A stretch of DNA of 64,000 nucleotides, taken from the NCBI GenBank assembly GCA_030761205.1, contig JAULJL010000005.1:5791501-5855500 (forward strand), read 5' to 3'. The translations under genes were made by a program, and so were the position numbers. Of the stretch, positions 46,059-57,049 are shown in pieces (within the stretch, counting starts at the first letter, position 1; every line of letters begins with the position of its first letter). The stretch is from Fremontodendron californicum (taxonomy: Eukaryota; Streptophyta; Magnoliopsida; Malvales; Malvaceae). The notes beneath the pieces were generated by a model. It was not told the origin of the DNA and ran no database searches. It saw nothing but the letters and a program-made list of their open reading frames with translations.

Positions 46059-49000
46059 CTAGTATGCTTTGGTTGGTTTAGTGGCCAGGCCGAATCCAAA
46101 TGGGAAGAGGGGATCATAATGTGAATCTCCAACATTCATTGGCAACTGATCAACTGTCTTGAACCAAGTGAATGAAAGCTTGCCAGTAAAGCCATAATCA
46201 CCAAACAAGACATCAGCAACACCTTGACCCTCACTTCCCGGCAGCCACGCGGCGACAAGAGCATCTATGGAGGCAAGATAAGGTTGGATCACAACAGGAC
46301 GACCGGATACTACGATAACAACACATTTCACAGTTCCACAAACATTTGTGATTGTGCTTGGACCAGGCTCAGGAATTGTCAAATTCAAACTGTCTCCTTT
46401 TGTCTCTGCATATGGATGCTCGCCTACTACAACAATGGCATAAGAGAAATTGTTGGACTTGACAAACTCAGCATCTGGATTCTCATTGTATACAACTTTA
46501 GTTTTTGAATCAACTGTTTTCTTGATAGCAGTGAGGATTGTAGTACCTGTTCATGAAAAGGGTCTTGCAAAGGTTAATTCATAGGTTCTTAAGGACTCTT
46601 TCATCAAATCAAAAACAAGACCAAATAAATGCAATTAGAGGAAATGTTTATTACCACTTGTGAGGTTGTTGCCACTTAGTCCTTGCCACTCAATTGTCCA
46701 TCCACCACATTGGTAACCCAGATTGTCAGCATGGCTACCAGCTACTAGTATATTTGATGCCTTCTTCTGTAAGGGAAGCAATGGAGCATCGGCAGATTCT
46801 CCATTCTTTAGCAGCACAAGTGATTTCCTCACTGCTTCCCTAGCCAATTCCCTGTGTGCCTGTTGAATTGGTTTGGGGCAAAATCAGAATACTATAATCA
46901 TCTTGGTTATTGTAAAGCAACCTAGCTAGCTAGTTGGCTAACCTGACTTCCAAGATGGTCAACCAAGCTTTCATCTGCTAGTGGGTTCTCAAATAGACCC
47001 ATCACAAACTTAACTCGCAAAATTCTCTTCACTGCATCATCAATGCGGCTAATAGGGATGATATTATTCTTCACCAGGTAGGTTAATCCATCAATGAATT
47101 CTGTATAATTGTATGGAACCATAACCTGAATGATAAGAAACAGTGAGCATTAGACTTTAGAAGACAAAAATGACTAAAAGCATAAAATTCAGCAGTTAAC
47201 AGACTAACCATGTCAAGACCAGCACTGATTGCAGTTTGAATAGAATATGTATAGTTAGCATGAGGTGGAGAAGTGATCCTGTCAATACCCTGCCAATCCG
47301 AGATGACAAAGCCCTGAAACAATGTCCAACGTGCATAAAAAAATTGCTTCAAATTCTTCTGTTTGGTAAACTAGAGATAGAGAAACCAGATTGGAAATAA
47401 TTGTACCCTGAAACGAAGTGTTTTCTTAAGAAAGTTGGTGACCATCTCATGATTAGCATGCATCTTAACTCCATTCCAGCTTGAATAAGAGACCATAATT
47501 GTTGAAACACCTTTGATAATTGAAGTGTAGTAGCCTGGCATATGAATGCTAAGCAAACCATGCCTGTTTATCACTGTGTTGTTCTCATTGATTCCATTGG
47601 TTGTTCCACCATCACCTACATAGTGCTTGGCACAAGCTGCAACATTTTTCCTGGATACCAAAAGAGGGAGAAAAGAGCCAATGAGGCCTCGTCTCAATGA
47701 CAAGAAGAGGCCTGAAACTTTTAGGTCTCAGTTTCGAGTCCTATCGTAGGTGGGTTTAGTCTAATTTTATGATGGTTTTTTATTAAGAAATCCCAATAAT
47801 TTTCAAACAAGAAAACATGCCTCAATTTTGGGATGTTGTTGTTTTGCCCTTCCTAACTACAAATTTATACTAACTGAACGATTGTAAACTTGCTTACTTT
47901 CCAGCCACAAATGGAACACCCTTGCGAGATTTAAAAGGGATGTCTCCTTGTAATCCTGGTATAATCTCAGTCATTGCTTTAACAATCATTGGATCTTCAC
48001 TGTAACTTTCATAACATCGACCCCATCTTGGATCTCTACATACCTGCCCCAAATATAGAGGAATTTGCTTCAAAGTGGCTTATTATACAAACTTTACATC
48101 GAAAACACCCGACAGTTAGAACTAGCTGCAAGCTTCAAATGCAGGAAAATGGAAGGAAAAAAGGTAAATGAAAAAGGTACCGCTATACAAGGTGCAAAAG
48201 CATATGGAATGCCTGTAGCTCTGACTTCAAGTGCTGTTGCAGCTCCAATCTTCTTAACTAGTTCAGGGTCCCTGGTTTAGAAAAAAATAAGAATGTTTCA
48301 CTATGCTAAAAATTCATGCATCAAATCTATGTACTAATCGACTATGTTACTCGGACTAGGGTGTGAGTGTCGGACACGGTATGTTCAACTTTTTCTAAAA
48401 TTTTCATGTATTTGGAGGGTTCTTGGAGGATTTTATTCTCATACCCATATCTGGATATGGGTCGGACTCGGGTACTTCAAGAACAATAAAAAGTTAGAGC
48501 AACATAGCTAATCAAAGCAAATATTACCTTCTAGATTCTGAAACTTCCCCAGGATTCTTAATTTTAAGGTCATGGACTGACTAGAGAATGGTTAGTAAGA
48601 CTGAAGTATATGAACAAAGTATTTGGACTTGCCTGGTAGCACCTAGACCAATGTTGTGAGGAAAAATTGTTGCCTTGTAGACATTGTTGTGGCCATGAAC
48701 AGCATCAATCCCATAAATCATTGGAATTCCTAATCTGGTTGATAATGAACCCTTCTGAAATTCATTGATCATGTTGATCCAAGCCTTTGCTGAAGCTTGT
48801 GGAGCTGGGACGCTCCCTCCTCCACTCAATACACTACCTGCCATATAACAATTCATTTTCCCTTGAGTCTAGAAGTATCTATGGACCGGGTCGAGCCCGA
48901 AACATTTTAGTTTTGGTTTGTTAAAGTCTGGCCCAAGTTCAAAACATTTGGTTTTTGTTTGTCCAAGTGAAAAGTAATCCAAGCCGAGCCGACTCGGATT

Positions 49001-49446
49001 GCAAAAATTCCTATCCAATTCAAATCGGACCTACCAAACGAATAATCTGACCCTTGAACAGGTCTACTTGAGTCATTAAATCATCCAAATCTATTAAATT
49101 TGGTATAGATTCTTTACTTATCTTCTTCCCAAGTAGAAGAAAAAGAGGAAGTTCATTGCATTATAAAAGAATATTGATGGAGAAAATGACGATGTAGCTT
49201 ACCAATGAAATACTTTCTCATCACCTCAGCTGACGTAACATTGCGCTCAATCTGGACCATTTGTCCAATTTTTTCCTCTAATGTCATCCTTCCAATCAGG
49301 TCTTTGATCCGAACGTTCAATGGCTGTTTTGGATCTTTATATTTCATATATTTATTATGTTCCTTTGCTGAGGCTGCCAAGCAACACCAAACCAGAATTC
49401 CCATAAAAAGGATGGGAACAATTCTTGATCTTCCCATTCTACTCAT
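46059..49446 (-). CDS. Family-3 glycoside hydrolase, beta-D-glucan exohydrolase type (downstream tandem copy)
   Basis: Nine exons on the minus strand: 49446-49203, 48837-48633, 48271-48181, 48043-47898, 47650-47407, 47313-47209, 47125-46943, 46859-46655 and 46546-46059, in frame to 636 residues. A start three codons further in is also possible. Residues 1-27 form a signal peptide, so the enzyme is secreted to the wall. The nucleophile aspartate lies in GFVISDWQGID (about residue 316) and the acid/base glutamate in VVVGEHPYAETKGD (about 517), both as in barley ExoI. KHYVGDGGTTNGINENNT and SYSSWNG form the substrate pocket. Such enzymes release glucose from the non-reducing ends of wall beta-glucans and oligoglucosides. 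Intron 2 uses a GC donor; the other introns are GT-AG. Intron 1 holds a TAGACC-family MITE, intron 2 a CTATGTT MITE, intron 4 a SINE-like insert. It lacks the C-terminal extension of its neighbour. Confidence 0.93.
47683..47790 (+). mobile_element. SINE-like insert in intron 4
   Basis: GTTTCGAGTCC at 47731-47741 is close to the RNA polymerase III B box (GGTTCGANTCC), and GTCTCAATGACAAG about 45 bp before resembles a decayed A box. Flanking intron text (AAAAGAGGGAGAAAA) is shared with intron 4 of the paralogue, where the insert is absent. I could not find a target duplication, so the limits are approximate. Confidence 0.4.
48342..48507 (+). mobile_element. CTATGTT-family MITE, copy 5 (GC-AG intron 2 of the downstream hydrolase)
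   Basis: 166 bp between CTAATCGA (48334-48341) and CTAATCAA (48508-48515), 7 of 8 matching. Orientation opposite to the host gene. Confidence 0.88.
48870..49066. mobile_element. hAT-like MITE, TAGACC family, diverged copy in intron 1
   Basis: Begins TAGAAGTATCTATGGACCGG and ends TTGAACAGGTCTA between perfect 8-bp repeats CTTGAGTC (48862-48869 and 49067-49074). It is 197 bp. The ends are diverged but align with the other TAGACC copies. Confidence 0.8.
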
Positions 49447-49612
49447 TCAATAATTTCCTTCAAAATGAAACAAGAAAATGCAATGCTGACTTAGAATCCC
49501 AGTTTCAGGGTAACAGTTTTTGTAAAACCTGATTATGATAATAGATTTAATGTTTGTGAATTCTGGAAATGATCATATGAGAAAATAATACAATTAATAA
49601 TATGATATCGAT

Positions 49613-49791
49613 CTATGTTTCTCGAATTTGGGTGTGAGTGTCCGACACGGGTATGTTCAATTTCTTTTAAGTTTTTCATGTATTTGGAGCGTACTGCAGG
49701 ATCATATCCCCATACTCATGTCCATATATGTGTCGGACACGAGTTTCGGACACAAATACTTCAAAAAAAATAAAAAATCAGAACAATATAG
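49613..49791 (+). mobile_element. CTATGTT-family MITE, copy 6 (leader of the downstream hydrolase)
   Basis: 179 bp between perfect 8-bp repeats ATATCGAT (49605-49612 and 49792-49799). It falls in the predicted leader intron (about 50591-49458) of the downstream hydrolase gene. Confidence 0.88.
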
Positions 49792-50272
49792 ATATCGATA
49801 TAAAGTTTGATCATGTCATCATATGAAATTAACTGCATTTAGATACTCAAACCACAAATAAAATCAGTAACATTCAGAAATCAGTACAACTAATAATATG
49901 ATATCAATATTATAATAATTTAAAGCTATCAACAAAATAAAAAAAGATGCTTTTCCGAAATCAAATATTAAATAAATCAAAGTGTGAAAAAAAAAAAGTT
50001 GAAGAAAAGTATAAGCATATCCAATTATCCATATCATACTCCATAATTACTTATTAAAGAAAAATAACATTACCAAAGACCAAACCAAAAGAATGGACTC
50101 AAACCATGCACTATCAAACAAATCAGACTTCAGAACAACCAAATATGCAAACAAAAATCATATTCATATTCAGTTCAGAAAAAAAAAAAAAAAAAAAACC
50201 CAAAAATATCAAATAATTAAAATTAGCTCAAAGACAATCCATATATAAAGGGAAGAAAAAGGATATAAAAAA

Positions 50273-50459
50273 CTATGTTACTCAGATTCGAATGAGTATC
50301 CGATACATGTATACGTCCAACACGAGTATATTTATTTATTTTTTAATTTTTCATATATTTGAAGGATTATTTTTCATACACATGTCCTAATACATGTTGG
50401 ATACAAGTATCGAACACAAATACTTTAAAAAAATAAAAATAAAGAGTATGGTAACATAG
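50273..50459 (+). mobile_element. CTATGTT-family MITE, copy 7, with an empty-site counterpart
   Basis: 187 bp. Left flank ATAAAAAA and right flank ATAAAAGC share six bases. The copied block in the paralogue's intron has GGATATAAAAGGCTTG at the matching place (about 54907-54922), i.e. the site without the insert, so the insertion post-dates the copying event or was absent from its donor. Confidence 0.85.
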
Positions 50460-50694
50460 ATAAAAGCTTGTTTTGTCATGACACAATGGATATTGCAGCT
50501 ATCTATTTGATATTGCTGCTATGGCATATACATAAGAAGAAAGAAAGAAACAATAAAAGAAAAGAAAAAAGAACTTAGAATTAGAACATACACGAAAATC
50601 CCAGAAATCCAATTATCCTTTTCTATTGCTTATAAAGAGACTGTTTTAAAATGTTGAAAGGGTGGTTTGCAAAAGAAAGAAAGAAAGGGTTTGG

Positions 50695-50702
50695 TATTTA
50701 TA
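50695..50702 (-). promoter_or_regulatory. TATA box of the downstream hydrolase
   Basis: Minus-strand TATAAATA, conserved in position and context (GGTATTTATA on the plus strand) with the box of the upstream gene at 58291-58298. Confidence 0.65.
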
Positions 50703-50719
50703 GAAGATTTTTTTTAATT

Positions 50720-52087
50720 ATTATTTTTCTTGCATTTTAAGTTTGCCGGGAAAAATTGCATTAAAACATGGGAAAGAACAAAAGAATAACAGGGATAAAA
50801 GTTAGAGATGATGTGGCAGATAAGCAATCATTTACTTCCATAATATTTTTGATGTGCCACCTCAGCATGATTTAATTTGTCTACTATACTAAACTAATTA
50901 AGATTTTTTTTCTTTCTAATTTTTGGATATTCTGTTATAAATACTCTCCATAAATTAGGATGAGAATTAAATAACAATTTTCTAAATCAGATCATAAACC
51001 AATTAAAATGATATATATTAGTTTATGATTTGATTCTATAGTGAGAAATATGGAAAGTAAGTACTAGTTTTGTGACTATTTTTGGATTACTTTAATGGTT
51101 AGGTCAACTTTTACTATAGATAAATTTTAGTTCTAATTTGCTGTAATCTTATCAAATAATATGCAAAATTTGAATTTTAGTCACTCTAGTCCGTATCGTA
51201 TCGGCATCAGCTGTATCGATCGGTACGTATCAATTTTAAGGTAAATTAAAATGGTATCAATATCGTATTTTTTTCGATTTTTGTACCGGTGGTATCGATC
51301 AATACTGATACGTACCGATTGGAACAATATTTTTTTTAAAAATTCACTTATGTAATTTTTTAACCAATTTATAATATTTTTATGTGATTTTTTTTCATAA
51401 TTACATTTAAAAATAAAATATGTTAATTAAATTAGGCTATTGAACATAACTAATAATAATTTACTATATATTTTTAAAAAAAATTATATTTATTTATTTT
51501 ATTTATTTGATGTTTAAAAATTTTGGATATTAAATATTTATAATTTTATATTTGTATATAAACATATATTATGTATATAATGGAGGTATATTTGTATTCG
51601 TATATGTATATAATATAATTTTATTTATTAAGAAACTTGAAAATAGGTTAAAATATTTGAAAATCGTTAAAACCCAAAACGGTACTTCAAAACACATCAG
51701 TACTGATACATACCAATATCAAAACAAAAATGATACGTCTATCAATATAATACTGACTATCTTAATTTTAGCTCATGTTGATCGAATTTTGGCTTTCTTA
51801 AAATGCCTTAAGTATTTTAAATTGATCTGATTGCTCTAATGAAAAGGAAATTGATGAAAAATGTCTTCTTATTCATGAAAATCTGAGAAATAAAGAATCT
51901 AGGAAACAATCCCACAATGAAAATTAAGAACAAAAGAAAGATTAGCCCTTAACTAATAATATATCAAATATTAACAATTTGATTTAATTAACAATAATGG
52001 GATTTTACACTTTTTTATTTATAAACATTTTACTATATATCAAGAATTGCTAAATCTAGTTGTAACAAATGTAAATGATGATGAAAA
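50720..52087. other. Intergenic DNA between the tandem hydrolases
   Basis: Contains a diverged inverted-repeat element at about 51185-51770: CCGTATCGTATCGGC and GGTATCGATCAATACTGATA at the left, TCAGTACTGATACATACC and related words at the right. The rest is AT-rich without a gene. Confidence 0.45.
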
Positions 52088-55000
52088 TTACTTCAAAAAA
52101 CTATAAAACCTTAGCAGTGGATTCTCATAGCTTTTAGTAGGTTCAGTAGTAAGACCAAACCCAAATGGGTAGAGGGGATCATAATGTGGATCCCCAACAT
52201 TCATCGGCAGTTGATCAACTGTCTTGAACCATGTACGAGGAAGTTTGCCTGTAAAACCATAGTCACCAAATAGAACATCTGCAACACCTTGACCCTCAGT
52301 TCCTGGCAACCAAGCCGCAACAAGACCATCTATGGAGTCAACATAAGGTTGGATCACGACAGGGCGACCGGATACTATGATAACAACACATTTCACGGCT
52401 CCACAGACATTTCGGATTGTGTTCGGACCAGGGTCTGCAATTGTCAAATTCATACTGTCGCCATCTGTTTCTGCATATGGATGCTCCCCTACTACGACAA
52501 TGGCGTAGGAGAAGTCATTGGACTCGACAAATTCAGCGTCGGGATTCTCCTTGTATACGACATTGGTGCTTGAATCAACTGTGTTCTTGATGGCAGTTAG
52601 GATCGTTGTACCTGTTCATAAGAAGAGTCTTGTAATGGCTAATGCTTAAAGGTTTTATGATGGTAAAATAAAAGCTAGAAATAATAGGGGGTTAAATTGT
52701 TTGTTTACCAATTGTAAGGTTGTTGCCGCTCAAACCTTGCCACTCGATTGTCCATCCACCACATTGATAGCCCAAATTGTCTGCATGACTACCAGCAATT
52801 AGTATTTTTGATGTCTTCTTAGGTAGGGGAAGCAATGGCTGATCGACAGATTGTCCATTCTTTAGTAAAACAAGTGATCTTCTCACTGCTTCTCTAGCCA
52901 ACTCTCTATGCTCCTGTTGAATTGGTTGGGAAAATTAGAACATTATAATCATATTAATGTTTAAAGCAATGTTGGGAAAATCCAACCGAATCGATCGGTC
53001 GGACCGGTTCAACCGAGAACCAGAAGCTTGACAAATCTGATATATATCATAAAATCGAAAATTTTGCAAACCGGTTAAAATTGATATTAAAGATCATATC
53101 AATTAGCCAAATGCATATTTTTAATAAATATTTATTATATTTAATACTTATTTGATATTTAATTTTTTAAATGAACCGGCTGATTCAACTGATCCGATCA
53201 GTCGAATTAGTTGAACAGGTGACAGGAGATCTCACCGATTTAACTTTCGATCCGATTTTTTTAACATTGGTTTAAAGTGCAATGCAATCCAGCTAATAAA
53301 CTAACCTGACTTCCAAGTTGGTCAACCAAGCCGTCATCTGCTAGTGGGTTCTCAAATAGGCCCATTACAAACTTAACTCGCAAAATTCTCGGCACCGCAT
53401 CATCAATGCGGCTCATGGGGATGATATTATTCTTCACCAGGTAGGTTAGCCCGTCTATGAATTCATTATAGTTGAATGGAACCATGACCTGCAATTAGTT
53501 AGCATTATTAGAAGATCCAACACTTAAAAAAAAAAACAGATGAAAATAAATTCAACATTTTAACTAACTCTAACCATGTCAATGCCAGCATGGATTCCAG
53601 CATGGATTGAATACGAATAGTCAGCATGAGGTGGAGATGTGATCCTATCAAGACCTTCCCAATCCGTGATGACAAAGCCCTGAGACAATGTGCAAAATCT
53701 GTATTATGTTCTCATGTTCTTTTGTATGGTATACTAATGACTTATGTTATCCGGACTCTTTATTTTGCTTGAAGTATTCGTATCCGATATCTATGTCCGG
53801 CACATATTTAGACATAGATACGAGGTATGATCATCCAAATATATAAAAAAAACTTAGAAAAAATTGAGTATATCCGTATCTGACACATTCTCATATCCGA
53901 GACTTACTCCCAAATCCAGATAACATAACTAGTGACATTGAAACTTGATTTCAATCCTATGAGAAAGAGTTTTACCTTAAAACGAAGTGTGTTCTTGAGA
54001 AACCCCGTGATTAACTCACGATTAGTATGCATTTTAATCCCATTCCAGCTTGAATAGGAGACCATGATGGTTGAAACACCTTTCATAATTGAAGTATAGT
54101 AGGCTGGCATATGAATGTTAAGCAAACCAGGCCAGTCTATCACTGTGTTGTTCTCATTTATGCCATTGGTTGTTCCACCGTCGCCTACATAGTGCTTAGC
54201 ACAAGCCACAACATTTTTTCTGTACATCAAAAGAGGGAGAAAAAAGACAGAGGAATTAGTTTCAACTTTTACAGGCTACAAATTCTGCATTTAGAAAGTT
54301 GGAAAATGATATTTTCCCCTAAAAATAAAATAATAAATAGCAAATTTTAAAAAATTAAGTATACCCATGTCGGACCAATACTCATATTGGACACTCACCT
54401 CTGAATACGGTTAACATAGCATTTAGATACTCAAACCACAAATAAAATCAGTACCATTCAGAAATCAACCATCTTTGCTTTTTTACTAGTCTTGTTTCTT
54501 TTTTCTTTTTTTTAATAAATAGCAAATTGTAAATGGATTAAAATGAGTAAATAGTTAATATGTACTACTAATACTAAATTAAATATAATTATTTAAAGCT
54601 ACCAACAGAATAAAGATAGATGCTTTTCCAAAATAAAATATTAAATAAATTAAAGTGTCAAAAAAATAATAATAAAGAAAACAAAAGTTGAAGAAATGTA
54701 TAAGCATATCCAATTATCCATATCTCATGACCTTTCACAATCATACTCCATAATTTAACTTATTAAAGAAAAATAACATTACCAAAGGCCAAACCAAAAG
54801 AACAAATCAGAATTCATAAACAACCAAATATGCAAACAAAAATCATATTCATTTAGTTGACAGAAAACCCAAAAATAACAAATAATTAAAGGGAAGAAAA
54901 AGGATATAAAAGGCTTGTTTTGTCATGTCACCATGGATATTGCAGCTATGTGTTTGATTGTGCTGCTATGGCATATATATATATATATGAAAGAAGAAAA

Positions 55001-57049
55001 ATTTGTTTTATTGAGGGAAGCTAGAAAAGAAAAGAAAAAAGAGCTTAGAATTAGAACATACAGGAAAATCCCTGAAATCCAATTATCCTGTTCTGTTGCT
55101 TAGAAAGAGACTGTTTTAAAATGTGGAAGGGCTGTTTGGAAAAGAAAGAAGGAAAGGGTGTGGTATTTATTAAAATTATCCTTTTTTTTATTGTTTTCTT
55201 GTTCTTAAAACATAATAACTTCTTGTTTAAATGATTTCAATCTGTCAGTAAAGTTTAAAATCAGTCAGCATAGGTATAAAATACCTATACTTTTTCCCTT
55301 CAGAAACAAATGCTAGGAACCCCAAATATATTTTGGTTATAAGAACTAAGAAGGCCAACCAAGTTAATTACAAGAAGCAGTCAAACTTTGTATTGTGGAT
55401 GCAAATGGGGCCTCTACTTTCTACTTGTATTTGTTCTTTATAAGAAGTGGAATTCATGTCCACACCATTAATTCATCCCTCCAAAATAAAAGTCCAATAC
55501 TTTAGTTTTCAAATATGAATATTGTAGAGAAATGAGCATCAGCACTTAGACAAAACACTTTCACCAAAGTCTTATTCAACATCAACAAGCAACAAGGAAT
55601 AAGACCACCAGTTCCAATGTCAAACGACAATGATGAAAATGTTTGACCTTTGTGCTTTTGCATGACATTTATGGCATGAAACAAAAAGTTATACGCATGA
55701 ATTTGTGTTATATATAGTTAACTATGTAAATTAAGATTATGTCTAGATCTGAATTTCAGTTGTACTTTTAGTTTGTGCAAATTGCTTACTTTCCAGCGAC
55801 AAATGGAACGCCCTTAGGAGAGTCAATAGGGATGTCTCCTTGTAATCCTGGTATAATTTCTGTCATTTCTAGAACAATCTGGTGATCTTCACTGTAACTT
55901 TCATAACATCGACCCCATCTTGGATCTCTGCAAACCTGTTCAAAAGAAAGTAGTAAAGGAATCAGAAGTGAGAAGATCTCTTGGTTTAGCAAAGATTATT
56001 AGTTCAATTTGCTTAATTATGCCATTATAACAAGTTCATACATCCCCAAAAATGAAAAAGGTAAATGAAAGCTACCGCTATACAAGGTGCAAAAACATAT
56101 GGAATGCCAGTTGCTCGAGTTTCAAGTGCCGTTGCAGCCCCAATTTTCTTAACTAGTTCAGGGTCCCTGGTTTATAAGAAAAATGATTCAGCAAAGATGT
56201 CAGAAATAGAAGTGTGGAACCACATGAAGGAACTAACTAAAGTGAAACTATCTATGTTGCTCCGATTCTTTATTGTTCTTGAAGTACCTGCATCCGACAC
56301 CTGTGTCGGACGCATATCCGGACATGGGTATGGGAATACGATCCTCCAAGGACCCTTCAAATATATGAAAATCTTAGAAAAAATTAATCATACCCGTGTC
56401 CGACACTCACACCCGAGTCTGAGTAACATAGGAAACTATTGTTAGATTCTTAAGCTTCCATAGACTAAACCCAAACAGCTAAAGTGCATATCTACATGCC
56501 TGGTTGCACCTAGACCAATGTTGTGAGGAAAAATTGTTGCCTTGTAAACATTGTTGTTGCCATGAACAGCATCAATCCCATAAATCATTGGAATTCCTAA
56601 TCTGGTAGATAAACAACCTTTTTGAAAGTCATTAATCATGTTTATCCAAGCTTCTGCAGAAGCTTGTGGAGCTGGGACACTCCCTCCTCCACTCAATAAA
56701 CTTCCTGCCAAAGCAAAAATCCTTTTTTCCTTAAGTATAGCTTACTCAAAAATTGCTACATTTGGTACAATTTATTTTTCTTCTCTGAAGGGTTATCAAA
56801 GAAGAGTGATGGATGATACTCACCAATGAAATACTTCTTCATCACCTCAGCTGAAGCAACTCTGCGATCGATTTGGACCATTTGTCCTATTTTTTCCTCT
56901 AATGTCATTCTATCCAGCAGGTCTTGAATTCGAACGGGTATTGGCTGTTTTGGATCTTTATATTTCATATATTCTGCTTTTGCTGAGGATGTCAAGCAAC
57001 ACCAAAGCACAAGTCCCATCAATAAGATGGGAATTCTTGCTCTTGCCAT
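52088..57049 (-). CDS. Family-3 glycoside hydrolase, beta-D-glucan exohydrolase type (upstream tandem copy)
   Basis: Nine exons on the minus strand: 57049-56824, 56704-56500, 56166-56076, 55935-55790, 54219-53976, 53679-53575, 53488-53306, 52913-52709 and 52611-52088, giving 642 residues. Exons 2 to 8 have exactly the same lengths as in the downstream paralogue. A signal peptide covers residues 1-24. The nucleophile aspartate is in GFVITDWEGLD (about 310) and the acid/base glutamate in VVVGEHPYAETDGD (about 511). A 12-residue C-terminal extension (ENPLLRFYSFLK) is absent from the neighbour. Expected role is exo-hydrolysis of wall beta-glucans. Intron 2 again has a GC donor. Intron 4 is 1.57 kb (247 bp in the paralogue) because it holds about 760 bp of paralogue promoter and leader. 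Introns 2, 4, 5 and 7 carry MITEs or MITE remnants. All key residues are intact, so it should be functional if spliced. Confidence 0.93.
52967..53269. mobile_element. hAT-like MITE with CAATGTT/AACATTG ends, copy 2 (intron 7)
   Basis: 303 bp starting CAATGTTGGGAAAATCC and ending GATTTTTTTAACATTG between perfect 8-bp repeats GTTTAAAG (52959-52966 and 53270-53277). Confidence 0.9.
53742..53928 (-). mobile_element. CTATGTT-family MITE, copy 8 (intron 5)
   Basis: 187 bp with slightly mutated ends (TTATGTTATCC...GATAACATAA), flanked by CTAATGAC (53734-53741) and CTAGTGAC (53929-53936), 7 of 8 matching. Confidence 0.82.
54359..54419 (-). mobile_element. Truncated CTATGTT-family MITE at the copied-block boundary (intron 4)
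   Basis: Only one end survives: ATACCCATGTCGG through GACACTCACC to TTAACATAG at 54419. The next base begins the copied paralogue leader (CATTTAGATACTCAAACCAC). The other terminus is missing. Confidence 0.7.
54420..55180 (-). repeat. Copied paralogue promoter and leader inside intron 4
   Basis: This block aligns with 49836 to about 50710 over its length: CATTTAGATACTCAAACCAC, AAGTATAAGCATATCC-like text, CATTACCAAAG.CCAAACC, GGATATTGCAGCTAT, GCTGCTATGGCATATA, CTTAGAATTAGAACATACA, CCAATTATCC, AGAGACTGTTTTAAAATGT. It is much closer to the downstream gene's 5' region than to the upstream gene's own. The leader splice donor is kept (CTGTATGTTC), but the TATA box has become AATAAATA (minus strand, 55171-55164). 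It is in the same orientation as the host gene. Confidence 0.85.
56252..56431 (-). mobile_element. CTATGTT-family MITE, copy 9 (GC-AG intron 2 of the upstream hydrolase)
   Basis: 180 bp between perfect 8-bp repeats GAAACTAT (56244-56251 and 56432-56439). Orientation and target site differ from copy 5 in the same intron of the paralogue, so the two insertions are independent. Confidence 0.9.

Larger units (their letters stand above)
49836..50710 (-). promoter_or_regulatory. Leader and promoter of the downstream hydrolase; source-type of the copied block
   Basis: From 49836 to about 50710 this sequence is repeated, minus one MITE, inside intron 4 of the upstream hydrolase (54420 to about 55180). 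It contains a TATA box (TATAAATA on the minus strand, 50702-50695), the first leader exon and a splice donor (GTATGT at about 50591). Confidence 0.75.
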
